From: Oryzias latipes
Taxonomy: Eukaryota > Chordata > Actinopteri > Beloniformes > Adrianichthyidae
Direction: 5' to 3'
Assembly (NCBI RefSeq): GCF_002234675.1
Contig: NC_019863.2
Span: 2,346,609 to 2,410,608 of the forward strand
Length of the DNA stretch: 64,000 nucleotides
Part shown: piece after piece, positions 14,001 through 23,813 of the stretch
Layout of the letters: each line of letters begins with the position of its first letter
Position numbering within the stretch: position 1 is the first letter of the stretch
Made by a program: the position numbers and the translations under genes
The notes under the pieces: generated by a model
What the model was told of the DNA's origin: nothing
Seen by the model: only the letters and a program-made list of their open reading frames with translations
The model's database searches: none

Positions 14001-17000
14001 GGTGTGTTCATGCAGGCAGGATGTGGAGACATCTGATTAAGCTGGTCAGCAGCTAGGAGAGCTTGGAGTTTTGGGAAACAGTCAGGGTGGAAGATCCCGA
14101 GGACCAGGAATGAGCAGCCCTGATTTAAATAATACGTGCATGAGGAATGGGGAAGGGGGCGGAGCCGTGGCTAGTGATCTGTTGAACCCCTAATTTGTTC
14201 CAAACATGAATGAAACTTTTAAAAATCATATCGAATTTCGTCCTGATCTGGGATGTTTTTAGAGCACGCCTTGCGGGCGTTTTAGGTGGTCCTTGCGGGC
14301 GACCCTGCGCCCGCAGCCACTGCGTCAGTGACCCCCACCTAGACCGTGGTATGTAAAATGTGCATTCTGTACATCTGTTCTGCCTACATCAAACCTGTTT
14401 TTGTGAGGCCTCACAGAAGAGCTTATTGACTCACTGATGAAAATGTGGGTTTTTGGTGTTGTAAGCTAGCCAGAGATCTTGTAAACAAAGAGCTCTCAGT
14501 AACAGGGAGTGGAACGGTGGTTGCCTCGCCAATGGTCCCGCCCACAACTCGTAGGTGAATTTATAATGAACTCCTGCCGCTTTGCAGAAACTGTGTCCTA
14601 GAAAACGACAGTCCTCATTATAAGACCACGGGGAAGGCTCCTACAATAGATCAAAAGATGATGGGAGTGGGACTTTAACCCTGCTGTCTGTCGCTGCAGG
14701 ACCACAGTCCTGCAGAGCATGAAGCTGGGAGTCGACGTCAACCGGCACAAAGAGATCATCGTGAAAGCCATCTCTGCCATCCTGCTGCTGCTCCTGAAAC
14801 ACTTCAAACTGAATCACGTCTACCAGGTGGGTCCTCTGCTCTCGCCTCGTGTGTTTTCAAACGGGTCACATGAAGAAAACCCATCCCAGTGTCTATTTGT
14901 TGTATAGTTTGAGTACATGGCCCAACACCTGGTGTTTGCTAACTGCATCCCGCTCATCCTGAAGTTCTTCAACCAGAACATCATGTCCTACATCACAGCT
15001 AAAAACAGGTACTGCTCTTTCTGATGCTGTGTCAGTCAGGTGGACTGCATTCATATTTAGTTCCTGCCTCGGGTTTCTGCTCTTCTGCAGCATTTCAGTG
15101 CTTGACTTCCCACATTGCGTCATCCACGAGCTCCCGGAGTTAACCGCTGAGAGTCTGGTGAGTTTCTTCTCACTGCCTGCTGACTGGAGCTGGAGCGGAT
15201 ACCTGTCCTTACCTGCTCCTTTTGTCCACCATTTCTGCATTCCAGGAGGCTGGAGACAACAATCAGTTCTGCTGGAGGAATCTGTTCTCCTGCATCAACC
15301 TGCTGAGGATCCTGAACAAGCTGACCAAATGGAAGCACTCCAGGACCATGGTGGGCAAACGTCACGCCGCTTCCGGACGCCGACAGAATTCCACTTGACC
15401 GGCCTTTGCGTTTCTCCTCCGCTCTCCAGATGCTGGTGGTGTTCAAGTCAGCTCCCATCCTGAAGAGGGCGCTGAAGGTCAAGCAGGCCATGATGCAGCT
15501 TTATGTTCTCAAACTGCTCAAAGTGCAGACCAAATACCTGGGGAGGCAGTGGAGGAAAAGCAACATGAAGACCATGTCGGCCATCTACCAGAAAGTTCGA
15601 CATCGCCTGAATGACGACTGGGCGTATGGAAACGGTGAGTAGTTGTTCATTGAATCCCATGAGGATATTACAAAGTGGAGGCACGTCCATCTTCAAGGCA
15701 ACTCTTGTGTGATGTTGAAACAACAGCAGAACACAAAACAAAAAACTATCTTAAGCTACATTCAAGCCACGCCTTCCAGCACTTTGTGCTGTCAAAAATA
15801 TTCATGTTTCAAAAAATGAACGGAAAATATACAACTTTTCAGTTCTTTTCAATATTTCTTTTTGCTTTTTCTTTTTTTTGAGAAAGCACATGATAAATTG
15901 TACATTGCCTTGTTAGATGACAATGTTGTTGCTTTCTCAGTTTTAAATGAAAATAGAACAAACATGTGGGGGAGCAGGGATTTTCAAAACATCAACTGTA
16001 TGACACAATTTCAGTGACACTTCACATAAAGCCTGACCTCATGGGCTTTACATGTTCTGTCCATTTAGACCAAGTCGTGTAAAAAACATCCACTGGCATT
16101 TGTAGTGAGTGGTAGTGACTTCTTTCCATTGTTTCAATTCTTTGTATAACATCCAGTCAGTCCTCTGTCGTTGGTTGTTCAGGTTTAAGCCATTTTCTGG
16201 TTTTTGTTTTCTTACTATCTGTAGAATGTGTTGTCCAGGCCACACAGCTCTATTTGACCCTAAAATAGTCTTTCAAAGGACCAGGGAAGACGATAGAAAA
16301 TACATTTTGCAGAAAGCCTACCTCTTGCACATCTGACATGTCTGCACCGAATTTTGTACACAATTTGCACACAAATTCTTTATTACAGTTTATATTTGTA
16401 TATATACTGATTATTTAATGTTAAATATCCTTATTCCTTGCTATCCTTGCACTGAAATAGTGCTTCAATGTCATTGTACAACGGGAAATGACAATAAATC
16501 TAATCTAATCTAATCTTCATGAATGTCAGACCAGTATTTCTAAAAAACCTCATTATGCTCCTCCAACATGTTTTGATCCTGTTGTGACCCATTGTTTCCC
16601 ACATGTATGTTCCCAAACCTCTCTGTAACAGTGACCTCCCCTTCTCGCTCCCATTTTTCCTTTACATAATCTGTGTTCCCCCCCTTTGCGTCAAGATACT
16701 ATTGTTTAATTCTGAAATTATTTTCGTGGAGCATATTGTTTTTATTAATGTTATAAATGTCTGAAAAACCTCTGGTTTTTTAATGTAGTTCTTTCATTTT
16801 TAAAACATAAATAATATATAGAAGTAGCACAGAACCTTTTGCCTAAAAGCATGAAAAACACAATAAATAAAACCTAAAAAACCTGGCAAAACACCTGCAG
16901 TCAGCAGTTTTCCCTCCTACCTGTTTGTCAGCATCTTTGCAGCTTTTTATTCATTCTGTCTTGCGTTTGGTGAGGTGATGCTGTGGGAGTCGAGGCCTTA

Positions 17001-17338
17001 GCGGCTCGCCTTTCTTCTGGTTTCTGTGCTTAAATCCCTGAGTTCTGTCACTCAGATCGGTGCTGAACTCTTTCTGTTTTGCGAGGACAGATCTGGACGC
17101 TCGGCCCTGGGACTTCCAGGCCGAGGAGTGCGCCCTGCGGGCCAACATCGAGCGCTTCAACAGCCGCCGCTATGACAAGAGCAACAACAACCCCGACTTC
17201 CTTCCGGTGGACAACTGTCTGCAGAGCGTTCTGGGGCAGCGAGTGGACCTGCCCGAGGACTTCCAGATGAACTACGACCTCTGGCTTGAGCGGGAAGTCT
17301 TCTCTAATCCCATATCTTGGGAGGAACTGCTGCAGTGA
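5079..17338 (+). CDS. strip1: striatin-interacting protein 1 (STRIPAK scaffold), complete, 20 coding exons
   Basis: Exons: 5079-5189, 7752-7821, 7929-8003, 8084-8218, 8299-8419, 8521-8696, 8767-8894, 8978-9160, 9270-9490, 9567-9632, 9704-9767, 9873-9944, 11087-11161, 11768-11865, 14700-14826, 14908-15008, 15091-15157, 15246-15350, 15430-15634, 17091-17338. They total 2448 nt (815 aa; human STRIP1 is about 837). Every junction is GT-AG with matching phase. Diagnostic stretches are ELYSYTEGPEFALNRKCF, APHFPMKKVLLLLW, EQQQKRARREHK, GLPWAPKVREKDIE, KLGVDVNRHKE, NDDWAYGNDLDARPWDFQ and the end SWEELLQ. STRIP1 (FAM40A) is a cytoplasmic helical scaffold that assembles the STRIPAK complex of PP2A, striatin, MOB4 and GCKIII kinases, which acts on cell shape and Hippo signalling. 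The N-terminus (MDLGGNGGG) is shorter than the proline-rich human one. An acidic Asp/Asn-rich patch is encoded around 9335-9375. Confidence 0.95.
6090..6375 (+). mobile_element. truncated copy of hAT-like MITE (copy A)
   Basis: It starts aggcctgcac and runs parallel to copy B at 7109-7521: shared blocks include atcgcaaa.gacggtgaa, acgaatca and ccctttatgcatttgacca. The right end, with the expected gcagcccta terminus, is missing; the sequence changes into the palindromic block after about 6375. The element is non-coding. Confidence 0.6.
6376..6540. repeat. fold-back repeat segment related to 12534-12620
   Basis: A GC-rich partly palindromic core (aacgcac near 6412 against gtgcgtt near 6475) is followed by gaccattaacctgcttatac and catggtcacttac at 6505-6537. 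The same word, with few changes, occurs at 12586-12618 in intron 14, so this is a dispersed family. The class is unknown. Confidence 0.45.
6564..6719. repeat. large near-perfect inverted repeat (hairpin, ~65-nt arms)
   Basis: The left arm (6564 to about 6630) contains caattcttgttttttt, ggatcgcttttctcac and aaaaagcagactat. The right arm (from about 6646 to 6719) is its reverse complement with few mismatches. The loop is about 15-20 nt around gtagtgcggcgcaat. Transcribed within the strip1 intron, it would form a long double-stranded stem. It is probably a fold-back transposon. Confidence 0.75.
7109..7521 (+). mobile_element. hAT-like non-autonomous element (copy B, complete)
   Basis: The left end is aggcctgcacaatat; the right end atatcgtgcagccctag is close to its reverse complement. 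Flanks tacagaat and tacagaaa fit an 8-bp target duplication with one mismatch, the size made by hAT transposases. The interior is rich in 'atcgcaat/cgcaatat' words and non-coding. A short tandem duplication of gaccaatcggatgga lies near 7280-7325. Confidence 0.7.
8480..8520 (+). repeat. compound (CT)n-C(8)-(AC)n microsatellite forming the splice acceptor of strip1 exon 6
   Basis: A pure pyrimidine microsatellite, then an (ac)n run ending in cag, sits directly before exon 6 at 8521. The intron is only 101 nt (8420-8520), so the repeat provides the polypyrimidine tract and its length must affect the branch point to AG distance. Confidence 0.85.
10130..10545. mobile_element. possible MITE with 'gtccaaattc' inverted termini
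   Basis: The left part carries gtgtccaaattcctctgatg, the right part gaaggagtcgttgaatttgg followed by aca; the two are imperfect inverted repeats. The interior is GC-rich and non-coding. Target duplication was not established. Confidence 0.4.
10640..11016 (+). mobile_element. non-autonomous repeat, family shared with 21540-21925
   Basis: It contains ctatggcaaccactc, gagcttgttgga.gtccac, and a right end with ttcttggagccagc.ggtac, ggggaggggtcactca and atgtactgtcaatggt. All recur at 21540-21925, most of them there on the opposite strand. The copy is non-coding, with an A-rich interior at 10790-10870. Confidence 0.6.
11866..14699 (+). other. strip1: strip1 intron 14
   Basis: This 2.8 kb intron holds the palindromic repeat at 12534-12820. 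It also has a single hAT-like terminus (caggggatcagcaaccttttt near 13019-13040) without a matching partner. A 158-codon open frame at 13410-13886 has no recognisable domain and is not called as a gene. Confidence 0.55.
12534..12820. repeat. fold-back repeat with perfect 18-nt arms
   Basis: gtgtgcattatcagaaat at 12534-12551 is exactly the reverse complement of 12562-12579. It is followed at 12586-12618 by the cattaacc.gcttataccat word shared with 6505-6537. A relative of the intron 1 fold-back segment. Confidence 0.6.
15635..17090 (+). other. strip1: strip1 last intron
   Basis: This 1.45 kb intron contains a LINE 3' tail at about 16340-16513. Elsewhere it is AT-rich unique sequence without recognisable exons. 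It ends in cgaggacag before the terminal exon. Confidence 0.55.
16340..16513 (+). mobile_element. LINE 3' end (L2/CR1-like tail)
   Basis: The stretch ends cattgtacaacgggaaatga, then caataaa and four tandem tctaa units. Non-LTR retrotransposons of the L2/CR1 type in fish end in this way, with a short tandem tail. Only the 3' end is present; no reverse transcriptase is seen. Confidence 0.55.
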
Positions 17339-18215
17339 GAGTCGGACGGTCCTTTTTCTTTCTTTTTTTTTAACACATTTTTAATTCTGAGAGCCCATCA
17401 GAGCTCTCAGGGATCCGGGGAGCAGACCAAACACCGAAGGCATTTAGCATCAGTGGAATGTGAGGCCCTAAAAAATGTTGTCTTGTTGAAATGGTTCCCT
17501 CTGCCTCACCTTTTGGAATCAGTAGGAATCATGGAGTTGCCGTGTGTGCCTCTCACCTGCTGCAGGAGCTCGGACAGTAAGCAGAGCAAGTCCACTTAAA
17601 GAAAGTTTTCCTTGACATGTTTCTGTGTGACGTGAAACGAAGGGGGCAAGCATTCCACGGCATCACAGCCCAGCAGGGACCCTGTGTGTTTTTCCCTCTG
17701 ATGGGATGAGCTGCGTCTGCTCTGACCCGTTAGAGGTTTAGACTCTGAACAAACCAAAACGGAGCGTTGAGGATCTGTTCTGGTGCTGCAACATTAGAAA
17801 CCCCCACAGAAGGGGACCATCATTGTTTTTAGGACGGTTCAAAGAATTGGAGGATAAAGTGTTAATGATGAATTCTGTTTGTTATAGGAACATATATATA
17901 CTGTAACAATCGCAGGGACTGCAGGCAAAGCTGGTGGTTTTAGAGATTCCTCTGGATGTTTGCTGCAGCTCTTATTCCTGTTTTCATAATGTAGTAAAGA
18001 CAGTTTTTCTCCTTTAGAGTTTGGATCATTTCTGTTAACCTGGTGCATTAAAGTGAGATAATAACCCCACAGTTCATGTTTTCTTTAAGACATTAAATGA
18101 GTAAATCACTGTTGTCTCAATGCCATTAAGACTTTTTTTTAAAACGAATAAACATGAGACTGAAAATCCAGCAGATGCTGAGACTGTACATTCATAAGTT
18201 TATCAATAAAATTTC
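17339..18215 (+). other. strip1: strip1 3' UTR with poly(A) signals
   Basis: Non-coding sequence after the stop, with AATAAA at 18147-18152 and 18205-18210. The second is followed by a T-rich stretch at 18218-18237 and is the likelier end. Confidence 0.65.
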
Positions 18216-18234
18216 TTTCTAACGTTCTTTTTTT

Positions 18235-18500
18235 TTTTGAAAGCAGTTCATTTGATTTGATTTATTTCAAGCTTTGTAGTCAAAGCAATAAAGAATTTAC
18301 ACATATTTATCAAACTCATTACAGAAATGATGAAATGCATAGATTAAAAAGACAGAAAGCTAAACAAAAACGTCACTTAAATCACATTTGCTTAATTAAA
18401 TACAGTCATCATTAACTAAAGTAAAAAGATAGTTTGATTTATTGCTTGAAAAGGAGTGGGAAGAAGCAAGTTTATAGAATCCCACCCATACTGTACTGAA
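18235..18500. repeat. probable LINE-derived fish repeat
   Basis: It contains gatttgatttatttcaagct and cttgaaaaggagtgggaaga followed by agc and tataga.tcccaccc, word patterns recalled from fish LINE 3' regions. No reading frame is preserved, so family assignment is uncertain. Confidence 0.35.
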
Positions 18501-18528
18501 AGCAGTTCAAACACCTCAGTCCCTCCCC

Positions 18529-18670
18529 ATATATATGCCATATGTATGTATATATATGGCATATATATACATACATATATATATGTATATATATATATAT
18601 GTATGTATATATATGTATATATATATATATATATATATGTGTGTATACAGTGTATACACATATATACACA
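18529..18670. repeat. AT/GT-type microsatellite (ta)n with tatg/catata variants
   Basis: About 140 nt of alternating purine/pyrimidine, mostly (at)n with atgtat and catatat interruptions and self-complementary throughout. The overlapping YIYIY-type open frames are repeat artefacts. Confidence 0.9.
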
Positions 18671-21539
18671 AAATGAAGCTGCATCAAATGACTCAAAATT
18701 AAAATGAAAAATCAATACTTCAAAATGCTTTTTTTCATTTTATACTTAAAAACCGAAGCCCCGCGATCCGAAGCTTCCGATCGCTGAAGGCGGAAATTTT
18801 GCTATGATCTGAGAAACTAAACCATCACATGAATTTGTGTTTCCAGTGGTGTCCAGAACAAAATAAAGGATGATTTAATTCCCACATATTTACATCCAAG
18901 ATGCTCATTGCCCGTTCAGAGTTTTAAGTACATATTAGCCTAATGCTAACCCGTCTTTCGGGTCATTGTGGCAAAGGAAAAAGCCCTAAGCGCACAGATT
19001 TAAAAAATGTGAGCAAGCAGGCCCTTAATAATAATTATAACAGTAATAAAGCACATTTAGAAGATAGTCTCCTGCAGCTTTGCTCTGATTGCTGTTCGAT
19101 GACAGCTGGAGCCCCTTCAACAGCTATAGCAGATTTCGCCATGCTAAACGTTTGCTAGTTGGACCAACACACACTCAGCAGGAAGCTGCAGGATCATTTT
19201 GATTAGGTGACAGAATAAGCAGTGTTGAAGAAGAAAATGGAAAAGCTGTTTGGTGAATTTCTTTTTCATTTTAATTTTGATTCAAAAAATGCAGCTTCGT
19301 TCTGAAAATGAAAAAGCATTTCTGGATTTGTACTTTTATTTTTAATTAAGCTACAGAATTGCTTCCATAGATTTCTTAGATGGATTGAATCTGTTTGGCT
19401 CAATGTGACCCCCGTGCACCGTCACACCCACAGAGGTCGTGAGCTATTTTACAGCATGGACCAGAATAGCTTGTTGGGATGTAAATTGCTGTGGTTTACA
19501 GTAAAGGGGTGCAAATGTTTGACAGCCGGATGTCTTTCTGTGAGGTCTTCATTTCAGTCTGATGGCTGTCCTTTATATGTTTCATTTGTTACTTTATTGC
19601 TGGCACACCTGCATAAAACTCAGGTCAAGCTGGAAGAGTCCTTACTGTTTGAAAGTTTTCTACCTTTATCATTTGACATTCATTTGTTTTACTGGTAGAA
19701 AACGGTCCTGTTGAAATGCTTCTTCCATCGGATTCAGTTTCTGCCCGACAGCCCTGTGGTGTCTGATTGTGTTTCCGGTTGAGGAACAGATGTGATCTGA
19801 TTTGCTGCTCTGTTCCCTGATACAGAGTCAAGGTTTGGTCAGCAGACTGAACAGGAAAAAATAAAAATAAACTGCATCCACTGTTGGGCGGGAACAATAA
19901 ACAACTCCGCCCGCTGTGGTGGGAAGGCTGCTGCACTGCCCCCTGTGGGTTGACGGGCTTATTACAAGGAGAGACTTCAGTGGTTCACATGCAGGGAGAG
20001 AAAATCCTGCAGAAACAAAGTCTATTTGTTTTTTAAGACAACATTTTTATAAATCTATAACAATGCAGAAATATTTAGCTTTAAAAAATATAAGGATCTT
20101 CGTACCCCACCTAAATATATCAAAGTCATTATCTGTTATCTATTGCTTGGATGTAGCCAGGATGCCAGGATGTTGCTCCAGGTGTGAGAGAGCAGGAAGG
20201 CCCCTCCTCCCAGTTCATGGAAGTGTGGGCTCACTTTCTTATATCCACCGCCTCCATGATCCATCTGCGATGTCTGTTGCCTTCAGTGCAGAGGAATTTG
20301 GCCTCATCCTCCAGGAGAAAATGGACATCAAGGGGCGGAGTCACGTGTCAAAGTCTGACAGGTGATTTCGCCTCAGTCACAACCATCTGTTCTTAAAGAC
20401 ATCACACACTACCACCTGGTGACGACTGTGACAAAGGCGGAAGTGTTTCCGCCAAAACATCTAAGGTATGTTGACCAACACGATCCGTGTCTGATAAAAA
20501 ATAACTTAAGAACTCATTTAACTTTGGAGACACAATGAATTTTATGGAATTATGTGGATGTTTTCAGTTTTTTCCCCCCAAGTTCAGATGAGACTGAGGC
20601 GGTCATCACTTTGGAGGCTGGTGGTTGGAAAACCATTTTTAAAATGTATGACCTCCATGCATCCAGAGAAAAGACAGAGCTTTGTATTTTACACTGAAAA
20701 TCACACAAAAACTAGTCATTCTGAGTCACAGCTTTTATTTTGGTATCAACTGGCTACATTAAGAGCTGCATCCACTCTGCAGAGCTGCATCGATCATCCC
20801 ATCTACTGGCTTTCCATCCTTAAACCAAGAGTTTCCAAAGATACAGCAGCAGCGCGTCCGCTCTTCATTTAGATGGGTCTGGAGCATCACAGGGCTGAGG
20901 AAGGACGGAGGCTTTAAAGGGACATTTCCACATCTGTCAGCTGTACTGATGGTCTCTAACCGCTAGGCTAAAGGTCCTGCACACACTTACATATATATGC
21001 ACACACTATTGCACTAAAAAAGAAGAACATATCCCTTATATTAGTAGAGGATGGTTCCTATAATTCCTATAGTCTATGAGCCGAGGCGGAGCAACCGTCC
21101 TGCAGTCCGCGGATGGGGATGCCGCTTCTGCCCTCACCGTAGTTATGTGGTCGTTTCAGGACAACAAATGCCAACGGTCTTGTTGTCATAGGAAAAGTGC
21201 ATAAATCACATTCATAGTTATGTTTTGATACATAGAACACTACAGTTATTCTTTGAGACATGAATATACTTCACATAAATAAATAAAAAAAACCTCTTTA
21301 TGGCGGACTGGTTATTGACATCAGCAGTGCCAGACTGACAACACACCAAACTCTAGACATTTGATTTTATGATTCACTACTCCTTTGGAATCCCGATATC
21401 ACAGAAAAATATGATTTTGTTTTCTTAATGCTTCTGAACGCAGTATTTTATGAGATGTGTTTGTTAGTCAGTGTTAAGCACATGTCACTTGAACAAAAAC
21501 CCTGAGTTTCAGTAACTAAATCCAAAACCAAACCTGAAA
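18671..21539. other. intergenic spacer strip1-slc6a17, no gene recognised
   Basis: Open frames here (19916-20365, 20552-20872 and others) show no domain, no codon-use signal and no continuing exons. I expected alx3 or ubl4b here by synteny with mammals; no homeodomain or ubiquitin-like sequence was seen. Confidence 0.5.
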
Positions 21540-21925
21540 GTCTACCCCATTGGTTGTAAACCATTGAGAAGTGGATTGAGAGACCCCACCCACCTGGCGT
21601 TCCAAACAGGAAGTACCCGCTGGCTCCAAATGCCGTGGACTTCTATGGAGAAACCATTCTATTGGGCAGAATAACTGCTCTCGCTCAATCAGAGGCCTCA
21701 GTAAAAGTATGCGGTCTCGTGTCAAACATTGGAAACCTTTGACCTTTGAGCCTCCATTCAGTGGAAGGGGGTGTGGACTTCCAACAAGCTCACTCCTAAC
21801 TGGCCAGAGTGGTTGCCATAGAAGTCAATGGGATTCTGGTTTCTTGGAGCCAGCGGGTACTTCCTAGTTGGAACGCCAGGGGGGAGGGGTCACTCAGTCC
21901 AGCTCTCATGTACAGTCAATGGTCT
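21540..21925 (-). mobile_element. fold-back MITE, second copy of the 10640-11016 family
   Basis: The left arm (ccattgagaagtgg, cctggcgttccaaacaggaa, gtacccgctggctcc) is the approximate reverse complement of the right arm (ggagccagcgggtacttcct, ggaacgccaggggggagggg, tcaatggt). Arms are about 100-120 nt. No coding capacity. Relative to the intron 12 copy it lies mainly in inverse orientation. Confidence 0.65.
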
Positions 21926-22992
21926 AACTGTGCCTCAGAGGCTCACCCGTCCCCAGACATTTAAACAATCATTTTCAAGTTGTGTTTTGTTTCTGCTCTC
22001 CCTAAAGAGGCTTGGAGAAAAGCTTTCAAAGAAACGGAGAAAACAGAAAAACTCCGACGTGCCTCTTTCTTAGTTTGGACGTCTCTGATGAAACATAAGT
22101 GAGTGCAGATGCAAGTACTTTTTGACATATTGCTTGTAACTGGAAATCCAGAGAGGACAGGTGAGTGAATGTCACCTGAGATGTGACAAACATCCCACAA
22201 CAAGAAGAACGCAACACAAACCTCACAACATACAGTTTGTCCACAAGCGTCACCATGGGGGAAATATGAACTCCATACTTGGTAAAGATAAAGCTTTTAT
22301 ATACATAGCCTGTACATTCCTGCATATATAAAGTTATGCGTTAAAATAGTTTGTCCCTCTGTGTCATGGCTTTAAATGTGTGCTTCGATTAAACAAGAGG
22401 TTGTGTTGTTTTTATGTGAGATGGTGTGTTTACATTAGCTCAACAGGCTCAACATTCACAAACTGGAGCAGATCATTTTTCTGAGGATTTCAATTCCTGC
22501 TTTTTCATCTCAGCATTTTTTGGTCCATTTTTACAAATGTTATTCCTTTTAAATAAAAGTATTTTTGTGCATTTTTTTTTAAATTGTGAATGTCAGAAAC
22601 AAAACGTCCACATTTTGTGCTTAAACACAAAACATTGTGTCATTTGTTTGTGCACAGTAATCTCTGTTATGCTGTTGAAGAAACAAAGTGAATTTCTGCG
22701 TTTCCGCCTGATAAAAACAAAGTGTTCTGGGTTTTTGATCGCCTTGTGCTTTCGTCTTATTGTGAGCGTGTGGTGGAATGGAAACTGTTGCATCAGAGTT
22801 CCTCTGTGTTTCACGTTTTGCTCTTTGGTGAAAGAACTGAAATGAGGAACATGTTCAGAACAAACAAAGAGAAACACACAGACATCTCCTTCAAAGATTG
22901 TTCAAAAGAAAATGTAAAAAGAGGATTTAGCTACAACTGCAAGACGCTATAGCTACCTGACTTGGAGTCCGAAAGAACAGAAATCGAAGCAT

Positions 22993-23288
22993 ATAACCCC
23001 TGTGCTATCTTGTGGGGTCCAGATGACCCCACCCTTACATTGACGTGTTCTCCCTACCAGGACAAAGGTGGATAAAGGTGGAGAGGATTTCATGAAATCC
23101 ATGGACACCAGTGAAGAAAAAAGGTTCAGCGCACTGTCTTATGGGGTCCAGATGACCCACTCCCAACGTTAAAGTGCCTTGGAGGCACAAGACAGTGTGC
23201 TGAACAAGCCGATACCTGTCTTATGGGGTTCAGATGACCCACTCCTAACGTTAACGTGCCTTAGAGGCACAGATAGCACAGGGGTTAA
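22993..23288 (+). mobile_element. TTAA-type MITE, copy 1 (with internal tandem duplication)
   Basis: It begins ataacccctgtgctatcttg and ends gatagcacaggggttaa, an inverted pair. The inside carries the family core: tgacgtgttctccctaccag, ggtggataaaggtgga and the ccatggacaccagtgaag word. The right end (tggggt.cagatgacccactc, acgtta.cgtgcctt.gaggcac) is present twice in tandem, making this copy longer (about 296 bp) than the roughly 200-240 bp of the others. Confidence 0.8.
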
Positions 23289-23813
23289 AGCAGTCTTCAG
23301 TTTCTTCCGGCCACAAAGGAATCCTATCACAGAGATGGTTTGGTCAGATCAGAAAGTGGATCTTCTGACACGGTAAATGAGAATGGTTCTGCTGCCACAG
23401 AAGGGCAGCGGTGAAAGTCCGAGGGAATTTACTGCTTAGAGAATAATAACCAGATGCAGTTGTCTGTGCTTTTCTGCTCTCCTACATTCATCCTTTGCCG
23501 ACACGAGTGCAGAGCAGAGTACGCCAGTCTTCTGGGGTTCAGAAGACGGGGGGCAAAAGGGCAGGAGGTCGTCTTCTCAGACACAGTGTTTGGAGATGTT
23601 TCAACAGAAGCTTAATCAACTGCAAAATCCATAAACTGCTTGCGCTCTGCTTGAATGGAGTTCTCATCCAGACGCGTGAAGCAAAGAAACCTGCAGGACA
23701 TCTGGTCAGGTTGTCATTTTGGGGAGTTTGTTCATCTTCATCTTAGTGGAGACTTTATGGCTGAAAAGTAAAGTGTGCTGCAGGACGGGGAGTCAGGGGA
23801 GGGGCTGCAACAT

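Noticed and set aside
18416..18715. YIYIY/HTYI-rich frames on both strands
   Set aside because: Artefacts of the (ta)n microsatellite.
20160..20400. Possible exon of ubl4b or alx3 in the strip1-slc6a17 spacer
   Set aside because: The frames at 19916-20365 and 20184-20396 contain no ubiquitin-like or homeodomain residues.
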